Shown piece by piece: positions 25,042-33,636 of a DNA stretch of 64,000 bases (positions are counted from its first letter, which is position 1; the number at the start of each line of letters is the position of its first letter). The translations under genes were made by a program, and so were the position numbers. Origin of the DNA: Nocardioides eburneiflavus (GTDB taxonomy: Bacteria > Actinomycetota > Actinomycetes > Propionibacteriales > Nocardioidaceae); the NCBI RefSeq assembly GCF_004785795.1, contig NZ_SRRO01000001.1, forward strand, positions 1 to 64,000, read 5' to 3'. The notes below the pieces were generated by a model. The model did no database searches, had not been told where the DNA came from, and was given only the letters and a program-made list of their open reading frames with translations.

Positions 25042-25761
25042 TCAGGCGAGCTCGCCGCGGGCCAGGCTCACGCCGGAGTGGGTGGGGTCGCCGTCGTCGG
25101 GCTCGACCGAGATGTCGACGATGCGGTAGCCCTCGTCGATGAGCTCCATCGGGACCGCGAACTCGCCCTCGTCGCCCGAGGCGAGGATGCCGATGGAGAT
25201 CATCCGGACCCCGTCGACGTTGATGAGCCACACCTCGTGCAGGCCCGGCTCGTCGCCGAGCTCGCTGGCACTGACCCGGATGGAGAAGGTGTCCTCGGAC
25301 TGAACGGCACTGGCCTCGCCGCGGCCGGCGTCGCTGTCGAGCGCGGTGAGCGTGGCGGCGGCCACCACGGTGCCGGTGTCGGCAGGATCCGGGACCGCCT
25401 CGGGAGCCTCGGTCCCGTCAGCGCCCCACCGCCCCAGGCCCACCCCGGCGAGCAGGGCCAGGGCCGCGGCCACGGAGGCGAGCCAGAGCGGGACCCCGCG
25501 ACGCGGCGGCTGCTCGTCGCGCACGGGCAGGGCGACGGGCGCCGGGGGGGCGCCGGCGCGGACCTCGGCCAGCACCTGTGCGCGGACCCGCGCGGGCGGG
25601 GCGACGAGCGGGTCGGCCCCTGCGCGGCGGCGTACGCCCATGAGTGCGGCCACCATCCCGGCGCACTCGGGGCACGTGGCGGCGTGCTCCCGGACGTCGT
25701 CGGGGCCGTCGGTGGGGTCGAGGGCGAGCCCGGCCAGCTGGTCGGGATCAGCGTGACTCAT
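25042..25761 (-). CDS. rskA: Anti-sigma factor, RskA type
   Basis: The 239-residue protein has an N-terminal zinc-type anti-sigma segment with His26, Cys30 and Cys33 (REHAATCPECAGM). One membrane helix at ~90-110 (LWLASVAAALALLAGVGLG) precedes an extracytoplasmic RskA domain (FSIRVSASELGDEPGLHEVWLIN, ending ISVEPDDGDPTHSGVSLARG). RskA-type proteins hold SigK at the membrane until cleaved by regulated proteolysis. The start overlaps the end of the sigma gene by 14 bases, so the two are translationally coupled, and a fasciclin-domain gene follows on the other side of the sigma gene. Confidence 0.9.
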   Translation of the reverse strand: MSHADPDQLAGLALDPTDGPDDVREHAATCPECAGMVAALMGVRRRAGADPLVAPPARVRAQVLAEVRAGAPPAPVALPVRDEQPPRRGVPLWLASVAAALALLAGVGLGRWGADGTEAPEAVPDPADTGTVVAAATLTALDSDAGRGEASAVQSEDTFSIRVSASELGDEPGLHEVWLINVDGVRMISIGILASGDEGEFAVPMELIDEGYRIVDISVEPDDGDPTHSGVSLARGELA

Positions 25762-26389
25762 GGCGCACCCCCTCGAGCTGCTGGTGCAGCTTGATCAGGC
25801 CACGGCGGACGTGGCTCTTGACGGTGCCGAGCGGCAGGCCCACGGTCTCGGCGATCTCGGCATGGCTGCGCTCCTCCCAGAAGGCGAGCAGCATGATGGT
25901 GCGGCGCGGGTCCGGCAGCTCGTCGACGGCCTGCCGCACCACCAGCCGTTCGGCGGCCTCGTCGTCGACGGACGGGTCGGAGCCGTCGTGGACCCCCGGC
26001 AGGGAGACGACGGCGGCAACCCGGTCGGCGTCGCGAGCCCGCGCCGCCCGCGCGTCGGACACCTTGTGGCGTGCGATGCCCAGCAGCCAGGCGGGCAGGG
26101 CCGTGGGGGTCGGGGTCAGCGTGTGGCGACTGCGCCACGCCGCGACGAACACCTGCTGGGTCACGTCCTCTGCGTCGTGCCGGTCGTGGAGGGCGCGGAG
26201 CGCGTAGGTGTGGACGAGGGCGGACCACCGGTCGTAGATCTCCTCGAGGGCGCTCTCGTCGCCGGAGACCAGCCGAGCGGCGAGCGCGCGGACAGCATCG
26301 TCCTGCTCGTCCTCGAGCGACATCGCCTGGGTCACCACGAGGTCACCGTACCGGCGGGGCGAGCGGGCGGGGAACGGGATGATGGTCAT
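25748..26389 (-). CDS. sigK: ECF sigma factor, SigK type
   Basis: The 213-residue sigma factor shows region 2 (ALEEIYDRWSALVHTYALRAL, DAEDVTQQVFVAAWRS) and region 4 (LPDPRRTIMLLAFWEERSHAEIAETVGLPLGTVKSHVRRGL). In the SigK group the factor is paired with RskA and, in mycobacteria, drives the fasciclin-domain antigens Mpt70 and Mpt83. Here the same three gene types are adjacent: fasciclin gene upstream, sigK, then rskA. The ATG at 26389 follows GGGGAG at a good distance. Autoregulation is likely in this family, but I cannot assign its -35/-10 with confidence. Confidence 0.9.
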   Translation of the reverse strand: MTIIPFPARSPRRYGDLVVTQAMSLEDEQDDAVRALAARLVSGDESALEEIYDRWSALVHTYALRALHDRHDAEDVTQQVFVAAWRSRHTLTPTPTALPAWLLGIARHKVSDARAARARDADRVAAVVSLPGVHDGSDPSVDDEAAERLVVRQAVDELPDPRRTIMLLAFWEERSHAEIAETVGLPLGTVKSHVRRGLIKLHQQLEGVRHESR

Positions 26390-26430
26390 CGCCGCTCCCC
26401 GCCCGTCAGGCTTCGCGTCGCCGTCTGTGA

Positions 26431-27081
26431 TCAGAGGTCGATCGGGCGCAGGACGCGGTCGACCGCGTGCGCGATCTGCTTGTTGCCCTTGTTGATGTCG
26501 AGGGCCGCGATGATCGCGCGGGCGTTGCGGTCGTTGCGGTCCTTGTCGCGCAGCGTGACCACCGGCGCACGGTGCTCGCGCATCTTGACCTTGACCCTGA
26601 CCGTCTTGCCGGCCGCGGTGTCGAGCTTGGCCCCGTCGGCCTTGAGCACCTTGCCGCTGGTGAGCGTGGCACCGGGCACGACGTGGTAGAGCAGGATGGT
26701 CTCGATCGTGTCGACCCCGGCGAGCTCCACCAGCGCGTTGAACAGCTTCTTCTCGCTCCTGATGGTCTGGCCGGTGAGGTCCTCGGCCAGGAGACGGAAG
26801 GCCTGGTCGGTGGGGGCGAAGACGGTGAGCCGGGTCTTGCCGTCAGCCAGCAGGGCCACCGGGGAGTCCGGCTTGGCGCCGATGACCGCGAGAGCGGCCT
26901 CGGTGACGATGTCGAAGTCGTTCTTGTTCTTGTCGAACGTGTTGCCGTCCGAGGTGAGCACCTCGGCGAGGCTGGTGTTGCCGGGCTTGGCCGCGGGGGC
27001 AGCGGACGCGGCGGGTGCTGTGGCCATCGTGCCGAGGGCGAGGGCCGAGGCGGCGAGGATGGCGGGTACGCGACGTGCCAT
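26431..27081 (-). CDS. Secreted fasciclin (FAS1) domain protein
   Basis: The 216-residue product has a signal peptide (residues 1-27, ending ASAAPA). One FAS1 domain spans ~35-216 with the H1 box LTVFAPTDQAFRLLAEDLTG, the YHVVPGATLTSG segment (H2), and a C-terminal VDRVLRPIDL. FAS1 proteins are adhesive extracellular domains. It belongs to the MPT70/MPT83 type. The gene lies immediately upstream of sigK on the same strand (41-base gap), mirroring the mycobacterial SigK regulon, so SigK control is probable. No lipobox or wall-sorting signal is seen, so the protein is likely released. Confidence 0.9.
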   Translation of the reverse strand: MARRVPAILAASALALGTMATAPAASAAPAAKPGNTSLAEVLTSDGNTFDKNKNDFDIVTEAALAVIGAKPDSPVALLADGKTRLTVFAPTDQAFRLLAEDLTGQTIRSEKKLFNALVELAGVDTIETILLYHVVPGATLTSGKVLKADGAKLDTAAGKTVRVKVKMREHRAPVVTLRDKDRNDRNARAIIAALDINKGNKQIAHAVDRVLRPIDL

Positions 27082-27099
27082 GAGAAGTCCTTCCATCAG

Positions 27100-27151
27100 G
27101 GGCGCCCGGTGGCGCCCGTCACCGCCTTCTCCGGCCGAGGGCGCCCGGTGG
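27100..27151. repeat. 13-bp direct repeat between the fasciclin and hydrolase genes
   Basis: GGGCGCCCGGTGG occurs at 27100-27112 and 27139-27151, 39 bases apart, in the divergent promoter region. It could be a regulator site or simple GC-rich recurrence. Confidence 0.35.
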
Positions 27152-27177
27152 ATGCACCCGGGCCGTAGATTTCTTCC

Positions 27178-28470
27178 ATGGACCTCATCCCCAAGCCCGA
27201 GCAGGTCGTCGCCGCGGCCGGTAACGTGGCGCACACCCTGCTCTACGGCGGGCTGGCCGACCTGCGCCCGATGCCCCGCACGTTGATCAGCGACGGGGAG
27301 CTGCGCGAGGTCTACCACTACCGACCGGCCAAGGACGTCCCCGAGACGGGCGACCCGGTCCTGCTGGTCACACCGCTGGCCGCGCCTGCGCTGTGCTTCG
27401 ACCTGCGCCGCGGCTGCTCGCTGGTCGAGCACCTGGTCGCCGGGGGTCGGCCGACCTACCTGCTCGAGTACGGGCAGGTCTCCTTCCGCAACCGGTCCCT
27501 CGGCATGGAGCACTGGGTCGACGAGGTGCTGCCCGAGGCGGTCCGGGCCGTGCACGAGCACTCCGGCGGCCGCGGGGTGCACCTGGTCGGGTGGAGCCTC
27601 GGTGGCATCTTCACCCTGCTCGTCGCCGCCGACCGGCAGGACCTGCCGATCGCCTCGATCACCGTGGTCGGGTCGCCCGTCGACGTCACCAAGGTGCCAC
27701 TCGTCGCGCCGGTCCGCCCGCTGCTCAACCTGACGCAGGGCCGCGGAGCGATCACCCGTGCCTACCGGGCCCTGGGCGGCATCCCCCAGCCGCTCGTCAA
27801 CTGGGCCTTCACCGCCGCGTCCGCCCAGAAGGTCGTCACCAAGCCACTCGCGGTGCTGACCCACCTCGACGACACCGACTACCTCGCCCAGCTCGAGGCG
27901 GTCGACCGCTTCCGGGCCAACATGTTCGCCTACCCGGGTCGGACCTTCGGCCAGCTCTACCACCGCTTCGTCAAGGGCAACGCCCTCGCGCGGGGCACCA
28001 TGCAGGTCGGCGACCGGACGATCGACCTGGCGGCGATCTCGGTCCCGACGCTCGTCTTCGGCGGCAACACCGACGGCATCGCGCCCCTGCCCGCCGTACG
28101 CGCGGTGGTCCCGCTGCTGACCGGCGCGCCGCAGGTGCGCTTCGAGGTCGTGCCCGGCGGGCACCTCGGCATGCTGACCGGCCGGGCGGCCCGCGGGACG
28201 ACGTGGACCGTCATCGACGAGTGGGTCGACGAGTGGTCGGGCAAGGCGCCCGTGAAGGCCCCGGCGAGGAGGAAGGCCGCGCGCACGGCTGCGGCGCGCA
28301 AGGTGGCTGGCACGAAGGCTCCTGCGAAGAAGGCCCCGGTGAAGAAGGCCCCGGTGAAGAAGGCCACCGCCACGAGGACGCCGGCGAAGAAGGCGTCCGC
28401 CGACACGATCGGCTCGAACCCGTCCCGTCGCTACGGGTCGGCCGGCTCGCGGGCGCTGGGCCAGCGGTGA
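27178..28470 (+). CDS. PHA-synthase-like alpha/beta hydrolase with basic C-terminal tail
   Basis: The 430-residue protein has an alpha/beta-hydrolase core related to class III PHA synthases. The nucleophile Ser140 is in HLVGWSLGGI (PHA synthases carry Cys in GxCxG), with Asp299 in GGNTDGIAP and His329 in PGGHLGML. Because the nucleophile is Ser, it is more likely a hydrolase or depolymerase-type acyl-ester enzyme than a polymerase. After residue ~357 comes a 70-residue Lys/Ala/Pro tail (KAPVKAPARRKAARTAAA, then repeats of KKAPV) like histone H1 or PhaF/HupS tails. This could bind DNA or granule surfaces. Its stop overlaps the MFS start (GTGA). Confidence 0.8.
   Translation: MDLIPKPEQVVAAAGNVAHTLLYGGLADLRPMPRTLISDGELREVYHYRPAKDVPETGDPVLLVTPLAAPALCFDLRRGCSLVEHLVAGGRPTYLLEYGQVSFRNRSLGMEHWVDEVLPEAVRAVHEHSGGRGVHLVGWSLGGIFTLLVAADRQDLPIASITVVGSPVDVTKVPLVAPVRPLLNLTQGRGAITRAYRALGGIPQPLVNWAFTAASAQKVVTKPLAVLTHLDDTDYLAQLEAVDRFRANMFAYPGRTFGQLYHRFVKGNALARGTMQVGDRTIDLAAISVPTLVFGGNTDGIAPLPAVRAVVPLLTGAPQVRFEVVPGGHLGMLTGRAARGTTWTVIDEWVDEWSGKAPVKAPARRKAARTAAARKVAGTKAPAKKAPVKKAPVKKATATRTPAKKASADTIGSNPSRRYGSAGSRALGQR
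28333..28362 (+). repeat. Tandem 15-bp repeat encoding the Lys/Ala/Pro tail
   Basis: GCCCCGGTGAAGAAG occurs twice in tandem (28333-28347 and 28348-28362), and related units flank it. Each encodes Ala-Pro-Val-Lys-Lys. Tails of this kind vary in length between strains through repeat slippage. Confidence 0.85.
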
Positions 28471-29828
28471 CCTCGGCCGTCCCGGCGGGCGGGCCCGCGA
28501 CGCTGCCGCGCGGCGTCCGGATCGGCTACGGCAGCGGGTCGGTGGCCACGGGCGCGTTCGGCACCGTGCCGGGCCTGATGCTGCTCCCCTACCTCACCGA
28601 CGAGCTGGGGATCGCCGCGCTGTGGGCGGGCGTCATCGTCTTCCTCCCGAAGGCGTGGGACGTGGTGCTCAACCCGGTCGCCGGTCGGGTGAGCGACCGG
28701 ACCGTCGACCCGGCCGGTCCCCGACGGCCGTGGCTGATCCGGGCGGGGCTCATGCTCGCCGGGGCGTTCGCGCTCATCTTCGCCGCCCCCGACCTGCGGA
28801 GCTCGCTGCTCGAGGCGGGCTGGGTCCTGCTCTTCTTCGTGCTCGCCGCGTCGGCGTACGCGTTCTTCCAGGTGCCCTACGTCGCGATGCCCGCGGAGAT
28901 CACCACGTCGTACGACGAGCGGACCCGCCTGATGACGTGGCGGGTGGCGATCCTGGCCTTCACGATCATGCTCGCGGGCGCGACCGCGCCGCTGATCCGC
29001 GACGAGGTCGGCGGCCGCGACGGCTACCGGGTGATGGGCGTGGTCATGTCCGTGCTGATCGCCGTCGGGGTCGCGAGCGCCTGGTGGGGCACCCGGAGGG
29101 CCCCGATCGGCGCGGTCGCCGCCGGCGCGGGCACGCTCCGCGAGCAGCTACGGGTCGTGGGGCAGGCGCGTGACTTCCGCGTGCTGCTGACCACGTTCGT
29201 CCTGCAGGCCCTCGCCACCGGCTGCATGCTGGCGGGGGTGGACTACCTCGCCGGCGACGTGCTGGACCGGTCCGGGGCCGCGACCGTCCTCTTCGTGTGC
29301 TTCGTCGGCCCCGCCCTGCTGCTGACACCCGTGTGGGCCTCGCTCGGCACGCGCATCGGCAAGCAGCGGGGCTACGTCATCGCCTCGCTCGTGCTGGCGG
29401 CGGGCGCGGTGCTCGCGAGCACCGCCCGGGTCGCGCCGCCCGCCGTCGTGTTCGCCGCGACCGCGCTGGTGGGGGTGGGCTACGCCGGGTGCCAGGTGTT
29501 CCCGATGGCCATGCTGCCCGACGCGGCGGCGGTCGACTCGGCCCGCACCGGCGAGAACCGGGCCGGCGTCTACACCGGCGTGTGGACGGCCGGGGAGACC
29601 CTCGGCCTCGCCCTGGGACCGGCCCTGTTCGCGGTCGTGCTCGCCCTCGGCGGCTACCTCTCGAGCGAGGGCCGCGAGATCACCCAGCCGGACTCGGCCC
29701 TCACCGCCATCACGCTCGGGTTCTCGGTGCTGCCGGCGGTCCTGACCCTGCTCAGCCTGCGGTGGCTGCGGCAGTACACCCTCGACGCCGCCGAGGTGGC
29801 GGCAGCGGAAGGAGCCGTCCGTGCCTGA
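28467..29828 (+). CDS. MFS transporter, GPH/MelB-like
   Basis: The 453-residue protein starts at GTG 28467 inside the stop of the hydrolase gene. About twelve membrane segments are visible. The N-terminal half carries GSVATGAFGTVPGLMLLPYLTDELGI and AWDVVLNPVAGRVSDRT, the glycoside-pentoside-hexuronide cation symporter signature. MPAEITTSYDERTRLMTWR (near residue 150) is the typical MelB/GPH cytoplasmic loop. The substrate is unknown; GPH carriers move sugars or, in actinobacteria, other anions and lipids. Overlaps with both neighbours (4 and 8 bases) mark a tightly coupled operon of hydrolase, carrier and PLP enzyme. Confidence 0.87.
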   Translation: MTSAVPAGGPATLPRGVRIGYGSGSVATGAFGTVPGLMLLPYLTDELGIAALWAGVIVFLPKAWDVVLNPVAGRVSDRTVDPAGPRRPWLIRAGLMLAGAFALIFAAPDLRSSLLEAGWVLLFFVLAASAYAFFQVPYVAMPAEITTSYDERTRLMTWRVAILAFTIMLAGATAPLIRDEVGGRDGYRVMGVVMSVLIAVGVASAWWGTRRAPIGAVAAGAGTLREQLRVVGQARDFRVLLTTFVLQALATGCMLAGVDYLAGDVLDRSGAATVLFVCFVGPALLLTPVWASLGTRIGKQRGYVIASLVLAAGAVLASTARVAPPAVVFAATALVGVGYAGCQVFPMAMLPDAAAVDSARTGENRAGVYTGVWTAGETLGLALGPALFAVVLALGGYLSSEGREITQPDSALTAITLGFSVLPAVLTLLSLRWLRQYTLDAAEVAAAEGAVRA

Positions 29829-31269
29829 CCCGATCGAGCGACTGGCCGAGATGCAGCGTGGCGACCTGCCCGTGCACGGCGGGCGGACGCTGGCCTACGT
29901 CTACGACTCCGGCGACCCGGAGGTCGACCGCATCGCCCGCGAGGCCGTCGCCGCCTATGCCGCCTCGAACGCGCTCGACCCCACGGCCTTCCCGTCCCTG
30001 CTCCGGATGGAGAACGAGCTCGTCGGCTTCGCCTGCGACCTCCTCGACGCCCCGGAGTCCGCGGTGGGGACGGTGACCGCGGGAGGCACGGAGTCGATCC
30101 TGCTGGCGGTCCAGGGGGCTCGCGACAGCCGCCCCGACGTCGTACGTCCGCGGATGGTCCTGCCGGCCACCGCGCACGCGGCCTTCCACAAGGCGGCGCA
30201 CTACTTCGGGGTCGAGGCGGTGCTGGTGCCGGTCGGTCCCGACTTCCGGGCCGACGCGCGGGCGATGGCCGAGGCGATCGACGACGACACGGTGCTGGTC
30301 GTGGCCAGCGCCCCGTCCTACGCGCACGGCGTGGTGGACCCGGTCGGCGAGATCGCGGCGGCGGCCGCCGCCCGCGGGGTGCGCTGCCACGTGGACGCCT
30401 GCATCGGCGGCTGGGTGCTGCCGTACGCCGCCCGGCTGGGGCGCGCGGTGCCGCCGTGGACCTTCGCGGTCGAGGGCGTCACGTCCATCTCGGTCGACAC
30501 CCACAAGTACGCCTACGCCCCCAAGGGCACGTCGCTGCTGCTGCACCGCGACGCCGGCCTCCGCTCGCCGCAGTTCTTCGCCTCGGCGGCCTGGCCGGGC
30601 TACACGATGCTCAACGCGACGACCCAGTCGACGCGGTCCGGCGGCCCGATCGCCGGAACCTGGGCGGTCGTCGAGCACATCGGGGACGCGGGCTACCTCG
30701 AGCTCGCCGACAGCGCGTTCGCGGCGGTCGACGCGATCGTGGCCTGCATCGACGCCGAGCCCGCGCTGCGGCTCCTGGTGCCGCCCGACTCGACGCTCGT
30801 CACGCTCGCGACCGACGCCTCGTGCGACGCCTTCACGCTGACCGACGAGCTCGTCTCGCGCGGCTGGTACGTCCAGCCCCAGCTGTCGTACGGCGACGGG
30901 GGTCCCAGCATCCACCTGTCGGTCAGCGCCGGCACGCACGAGCACGTCGGCGAGCTCGCCGCGGCGCTCGCGGAGTCGGTCGCGGCGGCGCAGGCGGCGG
31001 GACCGGTCGCCGTCGACCCGGACGTGGTGGCGTTCATCGAGGCCCTGGACCCGACCGCGCTCGGCGACGACGACTTCGACGGCCTCCTCGCGGCGTCGGG
31101 ACTCGTGGGCGCCTCGGCGGACGGCGGCCTCGAGCTGCCCGGCCGGATGGCCGCGGTCAACGCGATGCTGGACGTCGCCTCGCCGGCGATGCGGGAGGCG
31201 CTGCTGGTGGCGTTCCTCGACCGGCTGCAGCGACCAGCCGGACGCCATCCCCGCGAGGGCGCACGATGA
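29821..31269 (+). CDS. PLP-dependent decarboxylase / sphingosine-phosphate-lyase-like enzyme
   Basis: The 482-residue fold-type I PLP enzyme has the phosphate-binding TAGGTESI (residues ~87-94), [12 protein letters not shown] (Asp192, pairing with the pyridine nitrogen), and the Schiff-base Lys229 in [15 protein letters not shown]. Sequence and length place it with sphingosine-1-phosphate lyase-like and glutamate-decarboxylase-like proteins, which cleave or decarboxylate amino-group substrates. The C-terminal ~80 residues are Ala/Asp-rich and divergent. It overlaps the MFS gene by 8 bases and ung by 4. The natural substrate cannot be read from sequence; sphingolipids are not expected in this group. 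Confidence 0.88.
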   Translation: MPDPIERLAEMQRGDLPVHGGRTLAYVYDSGDPEVDRIAREAVAAYAASNALDPTAFPSLLRMENELVGFACDLLDAPESAVGTVTAGGTESILLAVQGARDSRPDVVRPRMVLPATAHAAFHKAAHYFGVEAVLVPVGPDFRADARAMAEAIDDDTVLVVASAPSYAHGVVDPVGEIAAAAAARGVRCHVDACIGGWVLPYAARLGRAVPPWTFAVEGVTSISVDTHKYAYAPKGTSLLLHRDAGLRSPQFFASAAWPGYTMLNATTQSTRSGGPIAGTWAVVEHIGDAGYLELADSAFAAVDAIVACIDAEPALRLLVPPDSTLVTLATDASCDAFTLTDELVSRGWYVQPQLSYGDGGPSIHLSVSAGTHEHVGELAAALAESVAAAQAAGPVAVDPDVVAFIEALDPTALGDDDFDGLLAASGLVGASADGGLELPGRMAAVNAMLDVASPAMREALLVAFLDRLQRPAGRHPREGAR

Positions 31270-31961
31270 GTGCGCTCGCCGGACTCGTCGAGAAGGGTCG
31301 CGTCGCCCCGGACTGGGCCGAGGCCCTCGCGCCGGTCGACGAGCAGATCGCCGCGATGGGCCGGTTCCTGCGGGACGAGGACGCGGCCGGCCGCGGCTAC
31401 CAGCCCGCCGCCGACCGGATCTTCCGGGCGTTCGAGCGCCCGCTGGCCGACGTACGTGTCCTCGTCGTCGGGCAGGACCCCTACCCCAACCCGACGCACC
31501 CGATCGGGCTCAGCTTCGCCGTCGAGCGGCACGTGTGGCCGCTGCCGCCGAGCCTGGTCAACATCTACGTCGAGCTGCGCGACGACCTCGGCATCGTGCC
31601 GCCCCGCCACGGTGACCTGTCGGCGTGGGCCGACCAGGGGGTGATGCTGCTCAACAGGTCGCTCACCGTCCGGCCCCACGACTCCAACAGCCACCAGGGC
31701 AAGGGGTGGGAGGCCGTCACCGAGCGGGCGATCGTGGCGCTGGCCGAGCGCGGCGGGCCGTGCGCGGCAATCCTCTGGGGTCGGCACGCCCAGTCGCTCA
31801 AGCCCCTGCTCGAGCCGGTCCCGTGCGTGGAGTCGGCCCACCCGTCGCCGCTCAGCGCGCGCCGCGGGTTCTTCGGGTCGAAGCCATTCAGCCGTGTCAA
31901 CCGGCTGCTGGAGGAGCAGGATGGTGACCCGGTCGACTGGGCCCTCCCGGAATATAGTTGA
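31266..31961 (+). CDS. ung: Uracil-DNA glycosylase
   Basis: The 231-residue family-1 enzyme shows the water-activating motif [12 protein letters not shown] with Asp71. Further motifs are [10 protein letters not shown], the uracil-binding Asn-type region, and the DNA-intercalating [17 protein letters not shown]. It removes uracil from DNA and starts base-excision repair. Its length is normal. It overlaps the PLP enzyme gene by 4 bases (ATGA) and is probably carried by that operon. The last codons overlap an AT-rich palindrome that lies in front of the next gene. Confidence 0.95.
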   Translation: MSALAGLVEKGRVAPDWAEALAPVDEQIAAMGRFLRDEDAAGRGYQPAADRIFRAFERPLADVRVLVVGQDPYPNPTHPIGLSFAVERHVWPLPPSLVNIYVELRDDLGIVPPRHGDLSAWADQGVMLLNRSLTVRPHDSNSHQGKGWEAVTERAIVALAERGGPCAAILWGRHAQSLKPLLEPVPCVESAHPSPLSARRGFFGSKPFSRVNRLLEEQDGDPVDWALPEYS

Positions 31962-31973
31962 ATCATGAACTAT
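31954..31973. promoter_or_regulatory. AT-rich palindromic operator before the dioxygenase gene
   Basis: ATAGTTGAATCATGAACTAT has 6-bp perfect inverted arms (31954-31959, 31968-31973) around an 8-base spacer. It is strikingly AT-rich in this genome and lies 11-30 bases upstream of the ATG at 31984, overlapping the ung stop. MarR/OhrR-family operators have this form, and DODA-type dioxygenases of this group are often under such control. No marR gene lies in the window. Confidence 0.5.
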
Positions 31974-31983
31974 TGAGGATGTC

Positions 31984-32757
31984 ATGAACGAACGAATGCC
32001 TGCCCTCTACATCGGCCACGGTGCGCCGCCCCTGCTCGACGACCCCGTGTGGTCGGGCCAGCTCTCCGCATGGGCCGGCGACCTGCCGCGCCCGACGGCG
32101 ATCCTGATCGTCTCCGCGCACTGGGAGTCCGCACCGGTGAGCCTGAGCGCCAGCGGTGCCCCGCTGGTCTACGACTTCGGCGGGTTCGCGCCGAAGTACT
32201 ACCAGATGACCTACGAGACCCCCGACGCCTCGGCACTGGCCCGTCGGGTGGCCGCGATGATGCCCAGCGGCGAGCCGGTTCACCAGCACGCCTCGCGCGG
32301 CCTCGACCACGGCGCGTGGGTGCCGCTCAAAATCATGTTCCCCGAGGCCGACATCCCGGTGCTCCAGATGTCGCTGCCGACCGACGACCCCCACCGCCTG
32401 ATGAGGCTCGGCGAGCGGCTGCGCCCGCTCCGCGACGAGGGCGTGCTGATCATCGGCTCCGGCTTCCTCACCCACGGCCTCCCGTTCCTCACCGAGTGGC
32501 GCATCGACGCCGCCGTGCCCGGCTGGTCGCGCGACTTCGACCTCTGGGCGGCCGATGCGCTGACCCGGGGCGACGTCGACACGCTGTCCGACTACAAGGC
32601 GAAGGCACCCGGCATGCCGTACGCCCACCCGACGGTCGAGCACTACACGCCGCTGTTCGTGACGCTCGGCGCGGCGACGACCGCCGACGACCCGGGCATC
32701 CAGGTGATCGACGGCTACTGGATGGGCCTGTCGAAGCGCTCGTTGCAGGTGGCCTAG
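31984..32757 (+). CDS. ygiD: DODA-type extradiol aromatic ring-opening dioxygenase
   Basis: The 257-residue protein matches the LigB/DODA family. It opens ALYIGHGAPPLLDDP and carries the His-rich iron or zinc site SAHWESAP. The catalytic His is in GLDHGAWVPLKIMFPEADIPV, and IGSGFLTHG and HPTVEHYTPL follow. These enzymes cleave catecholic rings (for example 4,5-DOPA) with non-haem iron; E. coli YgiD has such activity. The ATG at 31984 follows TTGAGGAT. The gene sits behind an AT-rich palindrome that probably binds a MarR-type regulator. pdxY follows 9 bases later. Confidence 0.88.
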   Translation: MNERMPALYIGHGAPPLLDDPVWSGQLSAWAGDLPRPTAILIVSAHWESAPVSLSASGAPLVYDFGGFAPKYYQMTYETPDASALARRVAAMMPSGEPVHQHASRGLDHGAWVPLKIMFPEADIPVLQMSLPTDDPHRLMRLGERLRPLRDEGVLIIGSGFLTHGLPFLTEWRIDAAVPGWSRDFDLWAADALTRGDVDTLSDYKAKAPGMPYAHPTVEHYTPLFVTLGAATTADDPGIQVIDGYWMGLSKRSLQVA

Positions 32758-32766
32758 GTTGAGGGG

Positions 32767-33630
32767 ATGCGCGTCCTCTCCATCCAGTCCCACGTCGCCT
32801 ACGGCCACGTCGGCAACTCCGCAGCCGTCTTCCCGCTCCAGCGCCTCGGCCACGAGGTGTGGCCGGTCCTGACGGTGAACTTCTCCAACCACACCGGGTA
32901 CGGCGCGTGGCGGGGTCCCCTGATCGCGGCCGAGGACGTCGCCGCGGTGATCACCGGCATCGGTGAGCGCGGTGCGTTCGAGACGTGCGACACGGTGCTC
33001 TCCGGCTACCAGGGATCCCCGGAGATCGCGGACGTCATCGTCGACGCGGTCGCCCAGGTCAAGGCGGCCAACCCGGACGCGACGTACACCTGCGACCCGG
33101 TCATGGGCAACGCCACCTCGGGGTGCTTCGTCAACCCGGCGATCCCGCCGAAGTACCGCTCCACCGTCATCCCGGTGGCCGACGTGCTGACGCCCAACCA
33201 GTTCGAGCTCGGCTTCATCACCGACCGCGATGCACTGAGCGGGCCGTCGTCGCTGTCCGACATCCTGGCCGCGGTCGACGAGGTGCGCGGTCTCGGCCCC
33301 TCGGCGGTGCTGGTGACCTCGGTCGACCGCGAGGGAGCTCCCGACGACGCCATCGAGATGCTCGCCGTCACGGCAGACGGCGCCTGGCTCGTGACCACGC
33401 CGCGCCTGCCGATGAAGGCCAACGGTTCCGGCGACATCACCGCCGCCCTGTTCACCGCCCACCTCAAGGCGACCGGCTCCCCCGCCGACGCGCTCGCGCG
33501 TACGGCCTCGTCGGTCTTCGCCGTCCTCAAGGAGACCCTGGACTCGGGCGAGCGCGAGCTGCGCCTGGTCGCCGCGCAGGACGCCATCGCCTCGCCGGCC
33601 GGTGAGTTCGAGGTCGAGCAGGTCCGCTGA
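32767..33630 (+). CDS. pdxY: Pyridoxal kinase
   Basis: The 287-residue ribokinase-fold enzyme starts with LSIQSHVAYGHVGNSAA, the PdxK/PdxY substrate-binding signature. It has TYTCDPVMGNA, the anion-hole segment LPMKANGSGDITAALF, and the catalytic Asp of GSGD near residue 222. It phosphorylates pyridoxal to PLP in the salvage pathway. It is probably co-transcribed with the dioxygenase (9-base gap). The tRNA-Thr gene converges on its 3' end. Confidence 0.93.
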   Translation: MRVLSIQSHVAYGHVGNSAAVFPLQRLGHEVWPVLTVNFSNHTGYGAWRGPLIAAEDVAAVITGIGERGAFETCDTVLSGYQGSPEIADVIVDAVAQVKAANPDATYTCDPVMGNATSGCFVNPAIPPKYRSTVIPVADVLTPNQFELGFITDRDALSGPSSLSDILAAVDEVRGLGPSAVLVTSVDREGAPDDAIEMLAVTADGAWLVTTPRLPMKANGSGDITAALFTAHLKATGSPADALARTASSVFAVLKETLDSGERELRLVAAQDAIASPAGEFEVEQVR

Positions 33631-33636
33631 GGGCAG

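Noticed and set aside
27393..28466. N-terminal extension that would make the MFS carrier an 811-residue fusion
   Set aside because: The extension reads the hydrolase gene in another frame. The GTG at 28467 gives a normal carrier N-terminus and a 4-base overlap.
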